From: Platycnemis pennipes
Lineage: Eukaryota; Arthropoda; Insecta; Odonata; Platycnemididae
Assembly: GCA_933228895.1 (NCBI GenBank)
Contig: OW121854.1
Location: forward strand, 11,411,131-11,475,130
Length of the DNA stretch: 64,000 nt
Direction of reading: 5' to 3'
In this document: in pieces, positions 23,479 through 34,821 of the stretch
Layout: the number at the start of each line of letters is the position of its first letter
Position numbering within the stretch: the first letter of the stretch is position 1
Program-made: the position numbers and the translations under genes
Notes under the pieces: generated by a model
Told to the model about the DNA's origin: nothing
Database searches by the model: none
What the model saw: only the letters and a program-made list of their open reading frames with translations

Positions 23479-24009
23479 TGGGGTCGTTTACCATATTTTT
23501 TTATTGCCGAATCTGATAGAGTTTGTAAAATAAAAAGACCCGTATTTTGATTTTGATCCGTCAATTATTTCCCGAGTTATAAGCGGCGAAAAACTGATGT
23601 TTTTAACCCTTTCGGAAAAGTGGGCGTGGTGAAACCTCTGACGTATATCGACTTTGTCCAGTCACAACTGAGCCCGCGAAGCTACTTCGCCTTATCGCAA
23701 AGGGGGGGGGACACAGCTGACTCTGCCAATAGGAGTGATTGCGACATGATCTGTGCGAGCAGACCTTCCGAGACCCCCCCTCCACTACCTTCCCTTCCTC
23801 GAAAAACAGTCAAGGACGGGAGGAAAATGACGTCAATGTTATCACAGCAGCTTTTTCGGTGGGCGTCACCTTTTGTTTATTTTAATTTTTGATTTATGAG
23901 TGAATGGTTGTGGTTAGAAGATTAATTTTTTCACTAACATTCGTTTTTCGTTTCCATCTAACGATTTCGTGTACAAAATTGCGATTCCGGTTCCGAGTAA
24001 ACGACCCCA
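23479..24009 (+). mobile_element. 531-bp MITE, copy 1
   Basis: The inverted ends are TGGGGTCGTTTAC. The interior contains GCCCGCGAAGCTACTTCGCC, a short hairpin, and GGAAAATGACGTCAATG. Other copies are at 24728-25260, 34822-35367 and 52187-52504. No protein is implied. Confidence 0.85.
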
Positions 24010-24119
24010 TTCTTCCCTCGCCCAATAATCATTAGCCCTTCCAAAGGGGTCATTTTGCATTTACATCATTTTACAAGAAAACTGTCCGATATAAATTTCA
24101 ATTTGAATTGAGTCAAGGG

Positions 24120-24727
24120 TTGTTAATTCAAGCAAGGAAAGAAGCAGATGCATTCCAACTACGCATGTGGTGGACGGAAAGAGAATATTTGGAAGCACTA
24201 CCGTGGCAAGGATATCAGGGAAGAAGTGGGATGTGTAGAAAAGGAAGGCAAAATAAGAGAGGAGAAATTAGGTAGAGAACTATTAGTAGAGAGGGTTTAA
24301 CAATACAGTCAAAACCTTAATTCAGGCAAGGGCATGTAGTTGACACGCCCAACTTTGAAGGGACTGTAAAGTGGTGGATCTGAATGAGTGTTTGTTTACA
24401 CTCGTTAAATATTATCACGAAAGAGGAGAACTTAAGGAGAAGGGGAAGATTTTACAAAAAGTAGATAGAAACCCCTGCGGAATAGAAATGCTTTGGAATG
24501 CGTTGGCTGTGGAACGTTCGCTTTCCTCAAAATAGTTTATTTCGGTAATCATGCTGATTGAAAGGGAAATTAGAAGAGAGTGTGGAAAGTTCGGAGTTAG
24601 GTGAGAAGCGGGAAATCGAAACGTGCCATTAACCATTCAGATGTTGTTGGAGACTGCCTGGGAATGAATATGAAAGTTTTTAACTTTCGTTGACTTGGAA
24701 AAAGCTTTTGACATGACGAATTGGGAA
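24120..24727 (+). pseudogene. RTE-like reverse transcriptase fragment
   Basis: The clearest piece is TFVDLEKAFDMTNW at the 3' side (about 24680-24722), matching reverse transcriptase motif A of the RTE/endonuclease-RT group. The upstream frame is broken. A 531-bp MITE begins directly after it. Confidence 0.5.
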
Positions 24728-25260
24728 TGGGGTGGTTTACCATATTTTTTTATTGCCGAATCTGATAGAGTTTGTAAAATAAAAAGACCCGTATTTCTCC
24801 GTTTTTTGATCCGTCAATTATTTCTCGAGTTACAAGCGGTGAAAAACTGATGTTTTTAAACCCTTTCGGAAAAGTGGGAGTGGTGCAACCTCTGACGTCA
24901 TCGACTTCGTCTAATCATAACTGAGCCAGCGAAGCTACTTCGCCTTATCGCAAAGGGGCGGACACAGCTGGCTTTCCCAATGGGAGCGATTGCGAACGGA
25001 TCTGTGCGAGCAGACCTTCCGAGAATCCCCCTCCACTCCATTCCCTTCCCATAAGAGCAGTCAAGGACGGGAGGAAAATGACGTCAATGTTATCACAGCA
25101 GCATTTTCGGTGGGCGTCACCTTTTGCTTATTTAAATGTTTTATTTATAAGTGAATGGCTGTGGTTAGAAGATTAATTTCTTCACCAAAATTATTTTTTC
25201 GTTTACATCTAATAATTTCGTGCACAAAATTGCGATTTCGGTTCTGAGTAAACTCCCCCA
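24728..25260 (+). mobile_element. 531-bp MITE, copy 2
   Basis: It begins TGGGGTGGTTTACC, ends GAGTAAACTCCCCCA, and is collinear with copy 1 throughout. It interrupts a degraded reverse transcriptase. Confidence 0.85.
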
Positions 25261-25484
25261 TTGCTCTTCACAACTATAAGCAATATGTACCCTATAGAGA
25301 GACAGAGAAAGGATTTATTAAGGTGCACTAATGCCAATCGACAAAATTAACGTAAATGGAACTGAAATTAAAGCGAAGGTATGAAGGTAAGATGATGTTG
25401 CCCTCTCTTTTTTTGTCTGTTATTTCCTTGAAGGTTGTATAACTGAACGTAACTGTGTCAGGCGAGACGTAGTGGAATGATATC

Positions 25485-26140
25485 ATCTACATCTACATCT
25501 ACATCTACATAATACCCTGCAAGCCACCACAAGGGTGTGTGGCAGGGGGTGATTGCTCACCAAACATGCACTACATATCATGCATAAAAAAGGAATAGTA
25601 TTAATATAGTAGTCAGAACTACACTATTTAAAAAAGATAGAAATTGAAAAGAAAACATGCAAAAACATTCTGTTAGTGGGGTTAGCTTTAAGTACTCATA
25701 CCAACATGCAGCTACCAATGCTATTCATTGCTACTCTCCGATAGGACATATTTACCGTTATTCGTATCTCTTATTGTGCGAGGGAAAAAGGACATTTTGA
25801 ATCGGTCAGTTCGGCAATCAATTTCTCTAACTTTATGATTATGGTCCAGTCTGCCATAGTAAGTTGGGGTTCGTAAAATATTTTTAACATCATCAATGAA
25901 AATATTGCCTTGGAATTTGTGGAAGAGATTAAGTCTAAATTTCAACCTGCGATCTGACAATGATTCCCATTTCAATTCATTTAATAGACTGGTTACGCTA
26001 ACATAATTATCGTATCGTCCCTTTACAAATCTTGCCGATCTTCGCTGCACACGTTCAAGTTCATTACTTAGACCGATTTCGTAGGGATCCCATACACTGG
26101 CAGCATATTCCAAATGAGGTCTAACAAGGGAAAAAATCAG
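25485..26140 (-). mobile_element. CR1/L2-like retrotransposon 3' end, copy a
   Basis: On the minus strand the frame has LVRPHLEYAASVWDPYE, then RRSARFVKGRY and LSDRRLKFRLNLFHKF, the C-terminal region of CR1/L2-type reverse transcriptases. After it comes a hairpin (TGCCACACACCC to GGCTTGCAGGG) and a tail of GATGTA repeats. The 5' part is missing: the sequence switches to a Penelope terminus near 26150. Confidence 0.85.
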
Positions 26141-26154
26141 GGAATCAAGGGAAA

Positions 26155-26285
26155 TATCATGATAAACAACAAGATATGGCACTTATTCCACAGGTTTTAT
26201 TAAGGTACAACGCGTTTCAGCGGTTAAGCCATCATCAGGTACAAAAATTGTGAGTCCAGAAAGCGGTATATATACCCAACTAGGA
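26155..26285 (-). mobile_element. Penelope-like terminus
   Basis: The minus strand reads CTGATGATGGCTTAACC, GCTGAAACGCG and TTGTACC, the standard Penelope terminal sequence. CTGATGA is at 26232-26238 and GAAA at 26215-26218, a hammerhead-like core. A G-rich stretch (26285-26390) follows. Confidence 0.75.
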
Positions 26286-26390
26286 GGGGGTGGGGGAGGG
26301 AAGTGTTGGGCGAGGGGAGGGAGGTATTAGATGGGGAGGAGGAGGTGGGAGGGGGGACACTGGTGGCGAGTCAATGGTTGATTTAGGGAA
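26286..26390 (+). repeat. G-rich tract
   Basis: Repeated GGGGGTGGGGGAGGG-type runs give strong guanine-quadruplex potential on the plus strand. Confidence 0.6.
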
Positions 26391-27707
26391 AGGAATGGCT
26401 AGGAGTGGGGAGTGATATTTAAAAATCGTTGTACAACTGTCATGAAACAGAATAAATGCCCTTGAATAAACGGAGATAGAATTAGCTGCATTAGATTTGT
26501 CGGTGATTGAACACGGTCGAGATGATCTTTGAGTGTTCTAATCGATGCTTCCCTCTCTTCTTTGCACTGTTTTGATCCTGCTGGACGATTAAACGCAGTA
26601 TCATGTTCTCGCTGCGATGCACGAAATTCATAGTTACGAGGAAATAGGTCTTCGCCTTTGTTTTTCATGCACCCATTCTAGCGTGTTATTTTTCATATCG
26701 GCCGATTTAGTAGACGTCCCTTAATCATGAGGAGATCCGTTTTGCGGTAAATTGAAGCTGCGGTTCAATACGAAGAGAAACGTTTGTCGCGTTATCTTTG
26801 CTTAGGCCTCTTAATACTTAGGTTATATACAGTTATTAGTATCGATAATCGTAGAACTGAAAGCTGGTGGATATATTATACAGAATTCGATGAAAAAGGA
26901 GATAAATTAACAATATTGGCAAACCGAGTTTCCCCACATTTCGCAAAATCAGGGGCGAGATCCTTCTTTCGAGTTGTTGCTATCAACAACGGGCACAGCG
27001 GTCGCCCCAAGGACTTACTCTCTGCCAACTGGGGTTTCAAGCGTGGGACAAACTTCGAAGTATTGGCGTCCTATCCTTGCTTTCTTTAGCGCGTTTGAAA
27101 CGCTGGTATGTTAATGTCTGAGGACCTAGCCTGAGAAGCTTGTTGGTTAACAATGGAATTCAAAGTTCTGTTGTGCTCTGTATTTTGTGTGTTATTTTGA
27201 ATTCCGTTATTATTGCCTATATTAAATGGCGTAGGCTGTGTCGCTAACACTTTCACGGTTTGAACGCGGCGGTGTGAAACGACAATACGTTTTCATGCAA
27301 GTTTATCAAAGGAGACGATTGCATTGCGTATCATCCAAACTTACACACTTTCTTCTCTAAAGATTCGTAACAAATCTTATTAAAGCACCTGAATTCATTA
27401 GTCTATTACTCAGGTGTGTCTTTACGATTTAAAAGAATTTTTCTTACATGCACCCTACACCAGAGTTGACCGTAGGCGTTATCTCCGCAAAAATAACGAA
27501 AACGCGATCGTACGTATAATATAGGTCCATGCTAGACCTTCACCTGATACCTGAACTCCACCTTTCGTGGGCCCTAGAAACAGAAATTAACAAAGTATTA
27601 ATTTCTGGAAACGCAATGAATTATGAGATAATGAATGTTATTGGTTCGTCGTGTGTTGATTCAGACGAAGATTTGCCTGGTTTTTGGCAACCCACGTGAA
27701 ATGGAGG
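26391..27707. other. no gene recognised
   Basis: Open frames at 26399-26668 (minus) and 26784-27089 (plus) are short and without a known domain. The first adjoins the Penelope terminus and could be its 5' region. Confidence 0.35.
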
Positions 27708-27980
27708 TTCGTGGTGGCCTAGTGGGTAGAACTCCGAGGTACAGGCTGGAGGGTCCCGGGTTTAAATCCCGGTTAGTACCCTGTGGACACGCCCCCATGT
27801 GGTGCGATTTTCTGATGCTCGCATCTTGGTAGGTAATCGCAGGAGGCCCAGGGAAACGAAAGGCCCGCTTGTGTGAATCTTAATTGCAACTAAACGCCAT
27901 TGGCTTAGTAAGGCTGGAGCTTTATCCTCTCCTATGAAACCTACCCTTTCGTAGAACAAGGAGTGATGCAAAATGGAAAC
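27708..27980 (+). mobile_element. tRNA-derived SINE
   Basis: The head GTGGCCTAGTGGGTAGAAC resembles an A box and GGGTCCCGGGTTTAAATCCC a B box. A body of about 200 bp follows, including GGAGGCCCAGGGAAACGAAA. Confidence 0.6.
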
Positions 27981-28635
27981 TAATATGTAGGTGGCTTGAA
28001 GTATTTTTTTCTTAGTTTTTTCTTTACTTGACGTGCAACGTTTTTAGCGTAAAGAATAACTTTTTTGTGCAGGTAACGCAAGGACTATTGGTGTAAAAAT
28101 GCTGTTTTTCTTTTTAGTTTTAGTAGGTGAGATAAATGCGAGTGCCCGTGGTAAAAGCCTTCCTATAACCGCTCAAATTATGTGCAAAATGAGAAACGTA
28201 ACTGCTGTCCAAATTTTTGTGGAATCCTTTCTATGGAGTTTAATGGGTTTTATTTATTTTATTGTTGTGATGGAAATGGCGTTATTTATTGATTTTGAGG
28301 GAAATGGCTTACTTTATTTTTGCAAAGCCCCATTGTCATATCATGTTTTTACGAAGATTTGATTTTCGCAATCTCATTAACTGCGCACGAGCACTTATAT
28401 CTCAATTTTAAATCTTCAATTTTTTGTTGGAATCCGCTGTTTGTTCGATGTCATGTGTAGTGAAACTTGGTGGTGTATCTGAAAGACTGATATTATTTCT
28501 GAAGTGTGACCATTAAAATGTAGTCATTCGCGTTTGTCTTTTAGATATGATGGATTCGATTGTGTGTGGTCGAGCAAAGCGATGTGTGGACGATTTGAAT
28601 CAGGAAGGTCGAGGCGTGATTTGCCAAATCAGGCG

Positions 28636-29176
28636 TAAAAGTGCGTTTACTCGTAGCTGTTAACTGCTATGACAGTCGCGAGATGCACGATATATCTATA
28701 TCGCTACTGCTATGATGCAACTGCACCAACTTCTTTGCAGCTTAAAGCCGATATTTAGGCGTTGTCATAACAAATAAAAAGCGTTTTATTTCAATAGCGA
28801 TTGATGCTTAAATTTTCATGAAATTCTTCAAGCATAAATTCCAATGACAATTATCTTTTGTTCCCATTCTTTAAAGAGCAGAATCTCCTCTTTGGGGAGG
28901 GATATCCTTGTTATTATATCCGAATCCCCGGTATCAGTCGTCGTGTATTGCTTTCCGTTGGCGATTGTTGCGATTGTGTTGGATACATTTCCGCTGGAAA
29001 GTAGACGGACTTCAAATTTGCTAATAGCTCGAACTGGGATCGATAGTGTTCGAAATGTGCCCAGTATCGACCTGAACTCGCGTCGCAGTTGCTATTTACA
29101 CATGCGAGTGGGGCTTAACAGTTGTTGGCAGTTGACTGTCATAGCAGTCAACTGCTACGTGTAAACGCGCCTTAAA
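28636..29176 (+). mobile_element. 541-bp MITE, copy 1
   Basis: Terminal inverted repeat of the form GCGTTTACACGTAGCAGTTA continues into GACTGCTATGACAG. The interior holds TTTAGGCGTTGTCATAAC. Other copies are at 43941-44481 (same direction) and 54022-54561 (opposite). A shared open frame of about 95-106 codons on the plus strand of two copies follows only from repeat identity. Confidence 0.85.
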
Positions 29177-29405
29177 TGTCTGTCAAACAGTCGGAGCGAC
29201 ATTTAGAGTCGATTCAAACTCGCGATCGCGTCTGACGCTGAGGGAGCGTTTGCCATATTTCCAACCGAATCGTCCGCTTTGATGGGACCTTGGGCCATTT
29301 ATTTATGTAGGCGAACGGCTATCGAGTGTGTTGATTCCGCCCGCCTAAATAGTTTCATCGCTTCTGTTCTGAAGAAGGATTTGGTGCTTTCCCGGCGAAT
29401 AAACT

Positions 29406-29646
29406 GTATGAAAAGAGCTCTCGGGATCTCCACAGGGTTAGGAACTTGAAGTTTGCCGACGTTTCGATGTCCGACTCGGCCATTGTCTTCAGGGCTGAAG
29501 ACGTGGAACGAGAATTTTGTCCTGCTGATATACCGGCATATATCGTTCGACATCTTTGGCCCTGAAGAAGACGGCCGAGTCGGACATCGAAACGTCGGCA
29601 AACTTCAAGTTCCTGACCCGGTGGAGATCCCGAGGGCTCTTCATAC
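29406..29646. repeat. inverted repeat of Penelope-like termini
   Basis: Left arm 29406-29495 and right arm 29559-29646 are near-identical in opposite direction (CTCGGGATCTCCAC, GAACTTGAAGTTTGCCGACG, TTTCGATGTCCGACTCGGCC). The spacer is about 63 bp. The right arm has CTGAAGA at 29562-29568 and GAAACGTC at 29589-29596, the hammerhead-like signature. Confidence 0.8.
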
Positions 29647-29900
29647 ACGCTTCTGTTCTGACTTCAAATCGCGCTTGCGTATTCCGTGGCACGTATTTCA
29701 ATTATTCAAGACAGGTCTCTACTTGGGATGAGTTATTTTATAATGACGGGCGAATTTCGTGGAGTAACTGTGGGAGACCTTTGATACCTACAAACTAATT
29801 CTCTTTTTGGATTCTGGTCTGGAACAGTCTCGCCGCTGCTGGAGGTATTTCTAAGTTATTCGCTCATTATCTCTTCAGTGACGTTTTTTCCATCGTAGGA

Positions 29901-30299
29901 ATGTATCCACGAATTATTTGTATCGACCGTGGTTTCGACACACTTGATGTCACTATCAAGGTACGGAATTTCTTTGGGAGCGTCCTTATATGGTCCAACC
30001 ACAGATATAGCGATATAGATCGGCAGTGCAGTGTATCATTGGTAACACCCGATGAAAAAAATATTATAATGCGCCTGAAAAACCTCAATTTACCGTCAAA
30101 AAGCGCAGAATTAATTAAGAAATATTACGGTGTGATCAGTTTTTCCGTAGGCTCTCCTGTTATTTTGCTATTTGTATCCAAACTCGATTTCTGCATCGAC
30201 AGTAAGTCAGAAGCCGATGTTCTTATGCATCTTAAAAAATGGAATAATCCTTTCCGAGCTTGCAGTTTTCTGAGAAAAACAGTGTGTTTCTCTCACTAA
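29901..30299 (+). other. 132-codon open frame, unrecognised
   Basis: The frame has no match I can name. It has spaced residues around QCSVSLVTPDEKN that look protein-like, and an acceptor-like CCATCGTAG before it. It may be an exon or a chance frame. Confidence 0.25.
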
Positions 30300-31424
30300 T
30301 GAAAATAATATCAAAGGAGTCGCTCATTGTGACTCCGTCAAAAAATAAATTGAAAAAATTGGAATTGGCTGCGTATTCGAAGTTTTGAAAAGTTGGTCGA
30401 GGTAAGATGGCGGCGCCGCGCATCGCAAGATTTAAGGGGAACTACCGGGCCTTGGGTCCAACCGAAGGAGGAGGTGGATAAGAGGAGGAGGAAGAAACAC
30501 ATCTAATTCCACGTCAGGGTTTTGACACACTTTTCAAGGTCTTGGAAGGCGAATGAGGGGGTGAATTTCACTTCTAGAATAAGGAACATTTTTTAAAAAT
30601 GTTGCATTAGATGTGTTTCTATCACCCCTTAATCCACTTCAACATTTCCCCAATCCCTCCGGAAGGACTACACAAGGACGCTTCCAGAGATATTCTGTAC
30701 CTTGATAATGGCATTGAATGTCGAAACTATGGTCAGTAGAAATTTATTGTGGGACATTCCAAGTTTTCGTAATTCTTTTCCTGAGAAAGTCTTTCGTAAA
30801 TTTAAGCCTTCGACTTTACGTTGCATGCCAATGTATGTACTAAAGGCAGCTATGGGTGATAAGGAATTAGTAATTTTCCAAGTACCTAAAACTGTTCATT
30901 GAACAAATATAATTATCAACCATTTAAATCTCGACTGATAAGTTATCTTTTGGCCATCTCGATAGGGGGTGGGGCATAACATTCTGCAGAGCGAGAGGTC
31001 TGTTGTGCAATTCAGGTTTCTTTCGAGTCTCTTTATCTCGTGATCCGCCGCATGCGAAGACGAGGGGATTGTCGAGAGCCGCAGGGGCGTTTGGTATCTG
31101 TTTACCCGCCAAAAGTCCCTCTTTTGAGGAAGTATCGAGGGGAGCGGAGGCGGGGTTAGTGGCTGAAGGTGGTTCCTTCTAGGAAGGCTTCGAGTAGTGT
31201 AATCGCTTGCAAAAATGTCTCCCCTATGTGTTTGTTCGCCTCCAGTGCTTTCGTTCGCTTCTTTCGCAATCCCACTGTCGGCGCTCATATAGGGCTTAAC
31301 ATTATCTCTATTTCTCCCTCTGGACATACTGCTGTTGTCTTGGACTTGATGGATCTGAGGATATGCTGGGGATTTTTTTCTGGCTGGAGAATCCATTTGC
31401 TTGGTTGAATAAATAGCTTTCAGG
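30300..31424. other. no gene recognised
   Basis: A 230-codon minus-strand frame ends here (30896-31588), but it runs into the GATATC-rich MITE and is low-complexity at its start, so I do not treat it as a gene. A short imperfect repeat (ACATCTAATTCCACG and GCATTAGATGTGTTTC) lies near 30490-30625. Confidence 0.4.
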
Positions 31425-32127
31425 TAGGGCTGTGCGATATGCTGTTTTGAATATCGCACGACGATATCATTCTGATATCGTGGATTCGCTGATATATAGG
31501 TTTCGCGATATAAATAGGAAATATGGTAATATGGACATATCGGGACATCGACATATCGGGATATCGATATATCGGGATATCGACACATAGGGATATAGAT
31601 ATATCGATATATCGGGATATTGACATAGCGGATATCGAATTATTATTTTATAACTTAAGGCGAAAGAGCATATACTTTTAGATAATAGGGGTCCTTTTCA
31701 ATTTTTTGATACGGCCCGTATGAGCTGAAATATAACCAATTTTCCTTGGTCGAAGAACGGCGAAAAAATTTTTAATTCCGAATTATGGTTTAAAAACAAT
31801 AATTTTATGAACAAATTTGAACTTTTCTTGTTGAATTCGAGTTTTCAGTGATGAAATCGCACAATGGCCATTCCATTCCCTGCATCCACATTTTTCCGGT
31901 AAAAAAGTTATAGTTAATAACAATAACAAATTAGATAATTTAAAATCTATAATTAACGATTGAGGAAGTGTAATATTTTATAAGGAAGAGACCGTTTATA
32001 GCACTTCAATCCGTTCCACCATTACGGAGAAATTGAGCTAAATAGAGACATTATTAAGGGTGACAGGAAAAAAAACACCGCGATCAGGATATCGACATAT
32101 CGGGATATCAACATATCGGATATCGAT
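31425..32127 (+). mobile_element. GATATC-rich hAT-like MITE, copy 1 (truncated)
   Basis: It begins TAGGGCTGTGCGATATGC and contains tandem TATCGGGATATCGA-type units. It is collinear with the copy at 44875-45667 to about 32127, where it stops without the right inverted end and meets reverse transcriptase sequence. Confidence 0.75.
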
Positions 32128-32520
32128 TCCTCTGGAGAAATCTATGTAGCAGACTTCAAGTTGGGAAGATTGCTCAAAGGCTTCAGTGATCTGATTGTTT
32201 ATGACTGTGAGATTGCTAACAATGTAATGAATGCTAACAATGAGATTGTAAGGCATGATCCACCTGGAAGAAACCCGTGCTGTTGAGGAGACAGGTAGGG
32301 GGGGAGTGTGAATGAAAGGAGGCGGTTGTGAATGACTCTTTCGAAGAGAATAGGACTGGCAGAATGGAAATGGGTCGGTAATTATCAATGGAATTCTTGC
32401 ACTTTGATTTTAATATCGGAGCCACATTGGCCATTTTCCACTGAATTGGATGAGTACCGGGTGAAAAGGCTCTGTTGAAAATCTTTGAGATGTGAACGTA
32501 TAAGGTATTGGCAGTGGGTT
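32128..32520 (-). pseudogene. Jockey-like reverse transcriptase, downstream part
   Basis: Pieces on the minus strand: LYVHISKIFNRAF, WKMANVAPILKSK, NYRPISILP, QQHGFLPGGSC and QLEVCYIDFSR. They form motif blocks 0 to A of a Jockey-superfamily reverse transcriptase, with frameshifts. It continues the same element as 33971-34600, from which it is separated by an insertion. Confidence 0.75.
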
Positions 32521-33970
32521 TAAGGAACAGAATAGAATTTTATTATTATTCCGGGACGATTTTGTCCCTTAGGAACACAAATGATTGTACATAATTAAAA
32601 CATATCTAGAGTCATGACATTAATTCCATAACAGGATGACAGCACATTAATATAAACAAAAGGTAACAACATTAAATCCCTTATTATTATACAACAATAT
32701 TGGAATGCAATAAGCAGAGACTGCAACAAGAAGAAAAAAAAGAAACACTATAAATGTATATATAATTTAGGTGTTACACAAAGTGGCATATTCATTGACG
32801 CAGATGAAACAACATTTTATAATATTCATTCTTAAATCTGTTGACATTTTTTAATAACTTCAAGTAAGTGGTTCCATATATCGCAAGAAGTGACATGGAA
32901 AGAACTAGCATAAACAGATGAACGATATAGGGGTACATAAAGTTTTCCATGTGGCGGGTTGGGCGTTTATTTGTCACAGCATTGTACAACACATTCTGAT
33001 ACAAGTATGTGGGGAGTTTTGAGGTTATTATTTTGTAAATGAAAGTTGTCTTATTGAGTAGGCGCCTGTTTTGTATTTTTAACCACCCGAGTTTATCAAA
33101 ATATGGTGTAACGTGTTCATAATATTTTATGTCAAAGACATACCTCACACAACAGTTCTGGCTCCTCTGAAGTTTTAAAATTCAGTTCCTGCGTGCGGTC
33201 GGCGTATACCACACAGCAGTAATCGATATGCGGGAAAACAAGACTAACAACTAATTTCTGGCGAAGGGAAGTCGGGATAAGTTGTCTAATTTTTTTAAAC
33301 TGATATATAGTCTTGAATACCTTATGTGAAATGGATTTTATATGTTCGTTCCAAGATAGGATTTTATTTATAGTAACTCCTAGGTTCCTTACACTCTCTG
33401 AAAATTCAATTTGTACACCTCTTACAGTTATTTTTGACAGACTATCAACTATAATTCTATTAACATAAATATTACTGCCAATAATGATACTTTTCGTCTT
33501 GTTGGGATTGAGCTGCAGACAATTTTCCATTGACCATGTCATATGTTTTCAATGTCATCATTAACCTTGGCAATGGTGTCAATTACTTCTGCGGGGTTAC
33601 AGTCGACGTAGATCGGAAGATCATCTGCGTACATGTGGTATTTGCAGTTGGACGTGACTTTATATAGGTCATTAATATATATTGAAAACAGCAGCGGCCC
33701 AAGAATTGACCCCTGTGGTACTCCTTTGTTAACTTCAGAGTAATTAGATAGTTCACCTTTAGGTCCTCTAACTGCCTTTTTTCTATTTGAAAGGTATGAC
33801 TTGAACCAGAGCATGGCTGAAGTAGATAGACCGAGGTCTTTCAAACGCTTTAGTAGGATCTTATGATTCACAGAATCGAAGGCTTTACTAAAGTCTAATA
33901 GAACCAACAAGGTTAGCTTCTTTTGCTCAATTGAGTATCTAATATCGTAGGTGACTTTTAAGGAACAGAG
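32521..33970 (-). mobile_element. 5'-truncated CR1-like retrotransposon, nested insertion
   Basis: Minus-strand pieces include LVLLDFSKAFDSVNHKIL, GVPQGSILGPLLFSIYINDL, MYADDLPIY, LGVTINKILSWNEHI and a 3' domain. The catalytic box YADD is intact but the frame is broken into three. The 3' tail is AATAATAATAAAATTC. The 13-mer TTTAAGGAACAGA occurs at both borders as a target duplication. Confidence 0.85.
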
Positions 33971-34600
33971 ACCCGATGCCATCATGACCGGTATCCTTGC
34001 TTACAGGTAAGGAGGGAAGAGGATTGAGGATTTCATTTGGTGAAGTGGAGATAACAGTTGATGAGTGGGAGGGATGGGTGGAAACTGTTGGATCTGAGAC
34101 GGCTGAGCGAAGTTTTCGGAGAAAAAGTTGTCGAAGGCGAGTGACCGTTCGTCACCGAAGAATGTCTTTGATCCCAAACGCAAGGTACTAGGAATCCTGG
34201 TGGACTTTCTTCTAGAGTTGATAAGCGTCCAAATTCTTTTTGGGTTTATCTTTAAGTCTCCAGTGATTGATCTTACGTGATTGGTGTAGTCACGGCGTAG
34301 GAGATTCCTGGCATGCTTAAGGAGCGTACGTGTGGGGGCTGGGATGGGAATTCCAAAGTCTCCAAGCTGCTTCCTTGCTGCGGAGGGTGGTGATGGCTTC
34401 TACAGACATCTACATGGGTCTTTTTTTTGGAGATTTTGCGGGAAGGGACGAAATCGTTATTGGCACTGTGGAGGAAGTCGTACAAAAGATCGAGCGATTC
34501 CATTTCTATCTCCTCAGATCGACCCACCGATCTTTCTAATTGAAAGGTATTCTGTTGAGTCCTGGAGTCAGTCATAAATGGGTCGCCTCGTGACCTTCAG
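33971..34600 (-). pseudogene. Jockey-like retrotransposon, upstream part
   Basis: Minus-strand frames carry LLRRDYT-like and KINPKRIWTL-like linker sequence between endonuclease and reverse transcriptase, then LRLGSKTFFGDERSLAF and FDNFFSENF. Joining this side to 32520 across the insertion restores the run GHDGIGSLFLKP before the next block. The endonuclease itself is absent. Confidence 0.65.
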
Positions 34601-34659
34601 GTTCAGATACAGGTGCATGGACCCGAGGGCGCCATGCGACCTTCAACAGTCTAGATGGT

Positions 34660-34730
34660 GGTGACCTTCACCCCCTGCCACACACCCTCGCGGAGGCTCG
34701 AGGCAGAGTATTACGTGTAGGTGTAGATTA
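34660..34730 (+). mobile_element. CR1/L2-like 3' tail, copy
   Basis: The tail reads CACCCCCTGCCACACACCC, then a diverged stem and GTGTAGGTGTAGATT. Only the 3' end remains. Confidence 0.75.
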
Positions 34731-34821
34731 CGATATGAATCTAACAAAACCAGCTGCAATCCCTCAAGTGACAATACAGAAAATCTGTGTGCCGCATCGC
34801 AAGTGTTGTGAGAAGGTAGGA

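Noticed and set aside
25485..25560. CRISPR or satellite meaning of CATCTACATCTACAT and the recurring CCCTGCAAGCCACC
   Set aside because: They are the tail and 3' hairpin of a non-LTR retrotransposon, dispersed rather than arrayed.
28844..29164. Conserved 106-codon frame shared with 44149-44433
   Set aside because: Both frames lie inside copies of the same 541-bp MITE. Similarity follows from copying, and the third copy gives no reason to expect selection on protein.
30896..31588. 230-codon open frame on the minus strand
   Set aside because: It starts inside the GATATC-rich MITE, where the periodic sequence keeps frames open by chance; no domain is visible.
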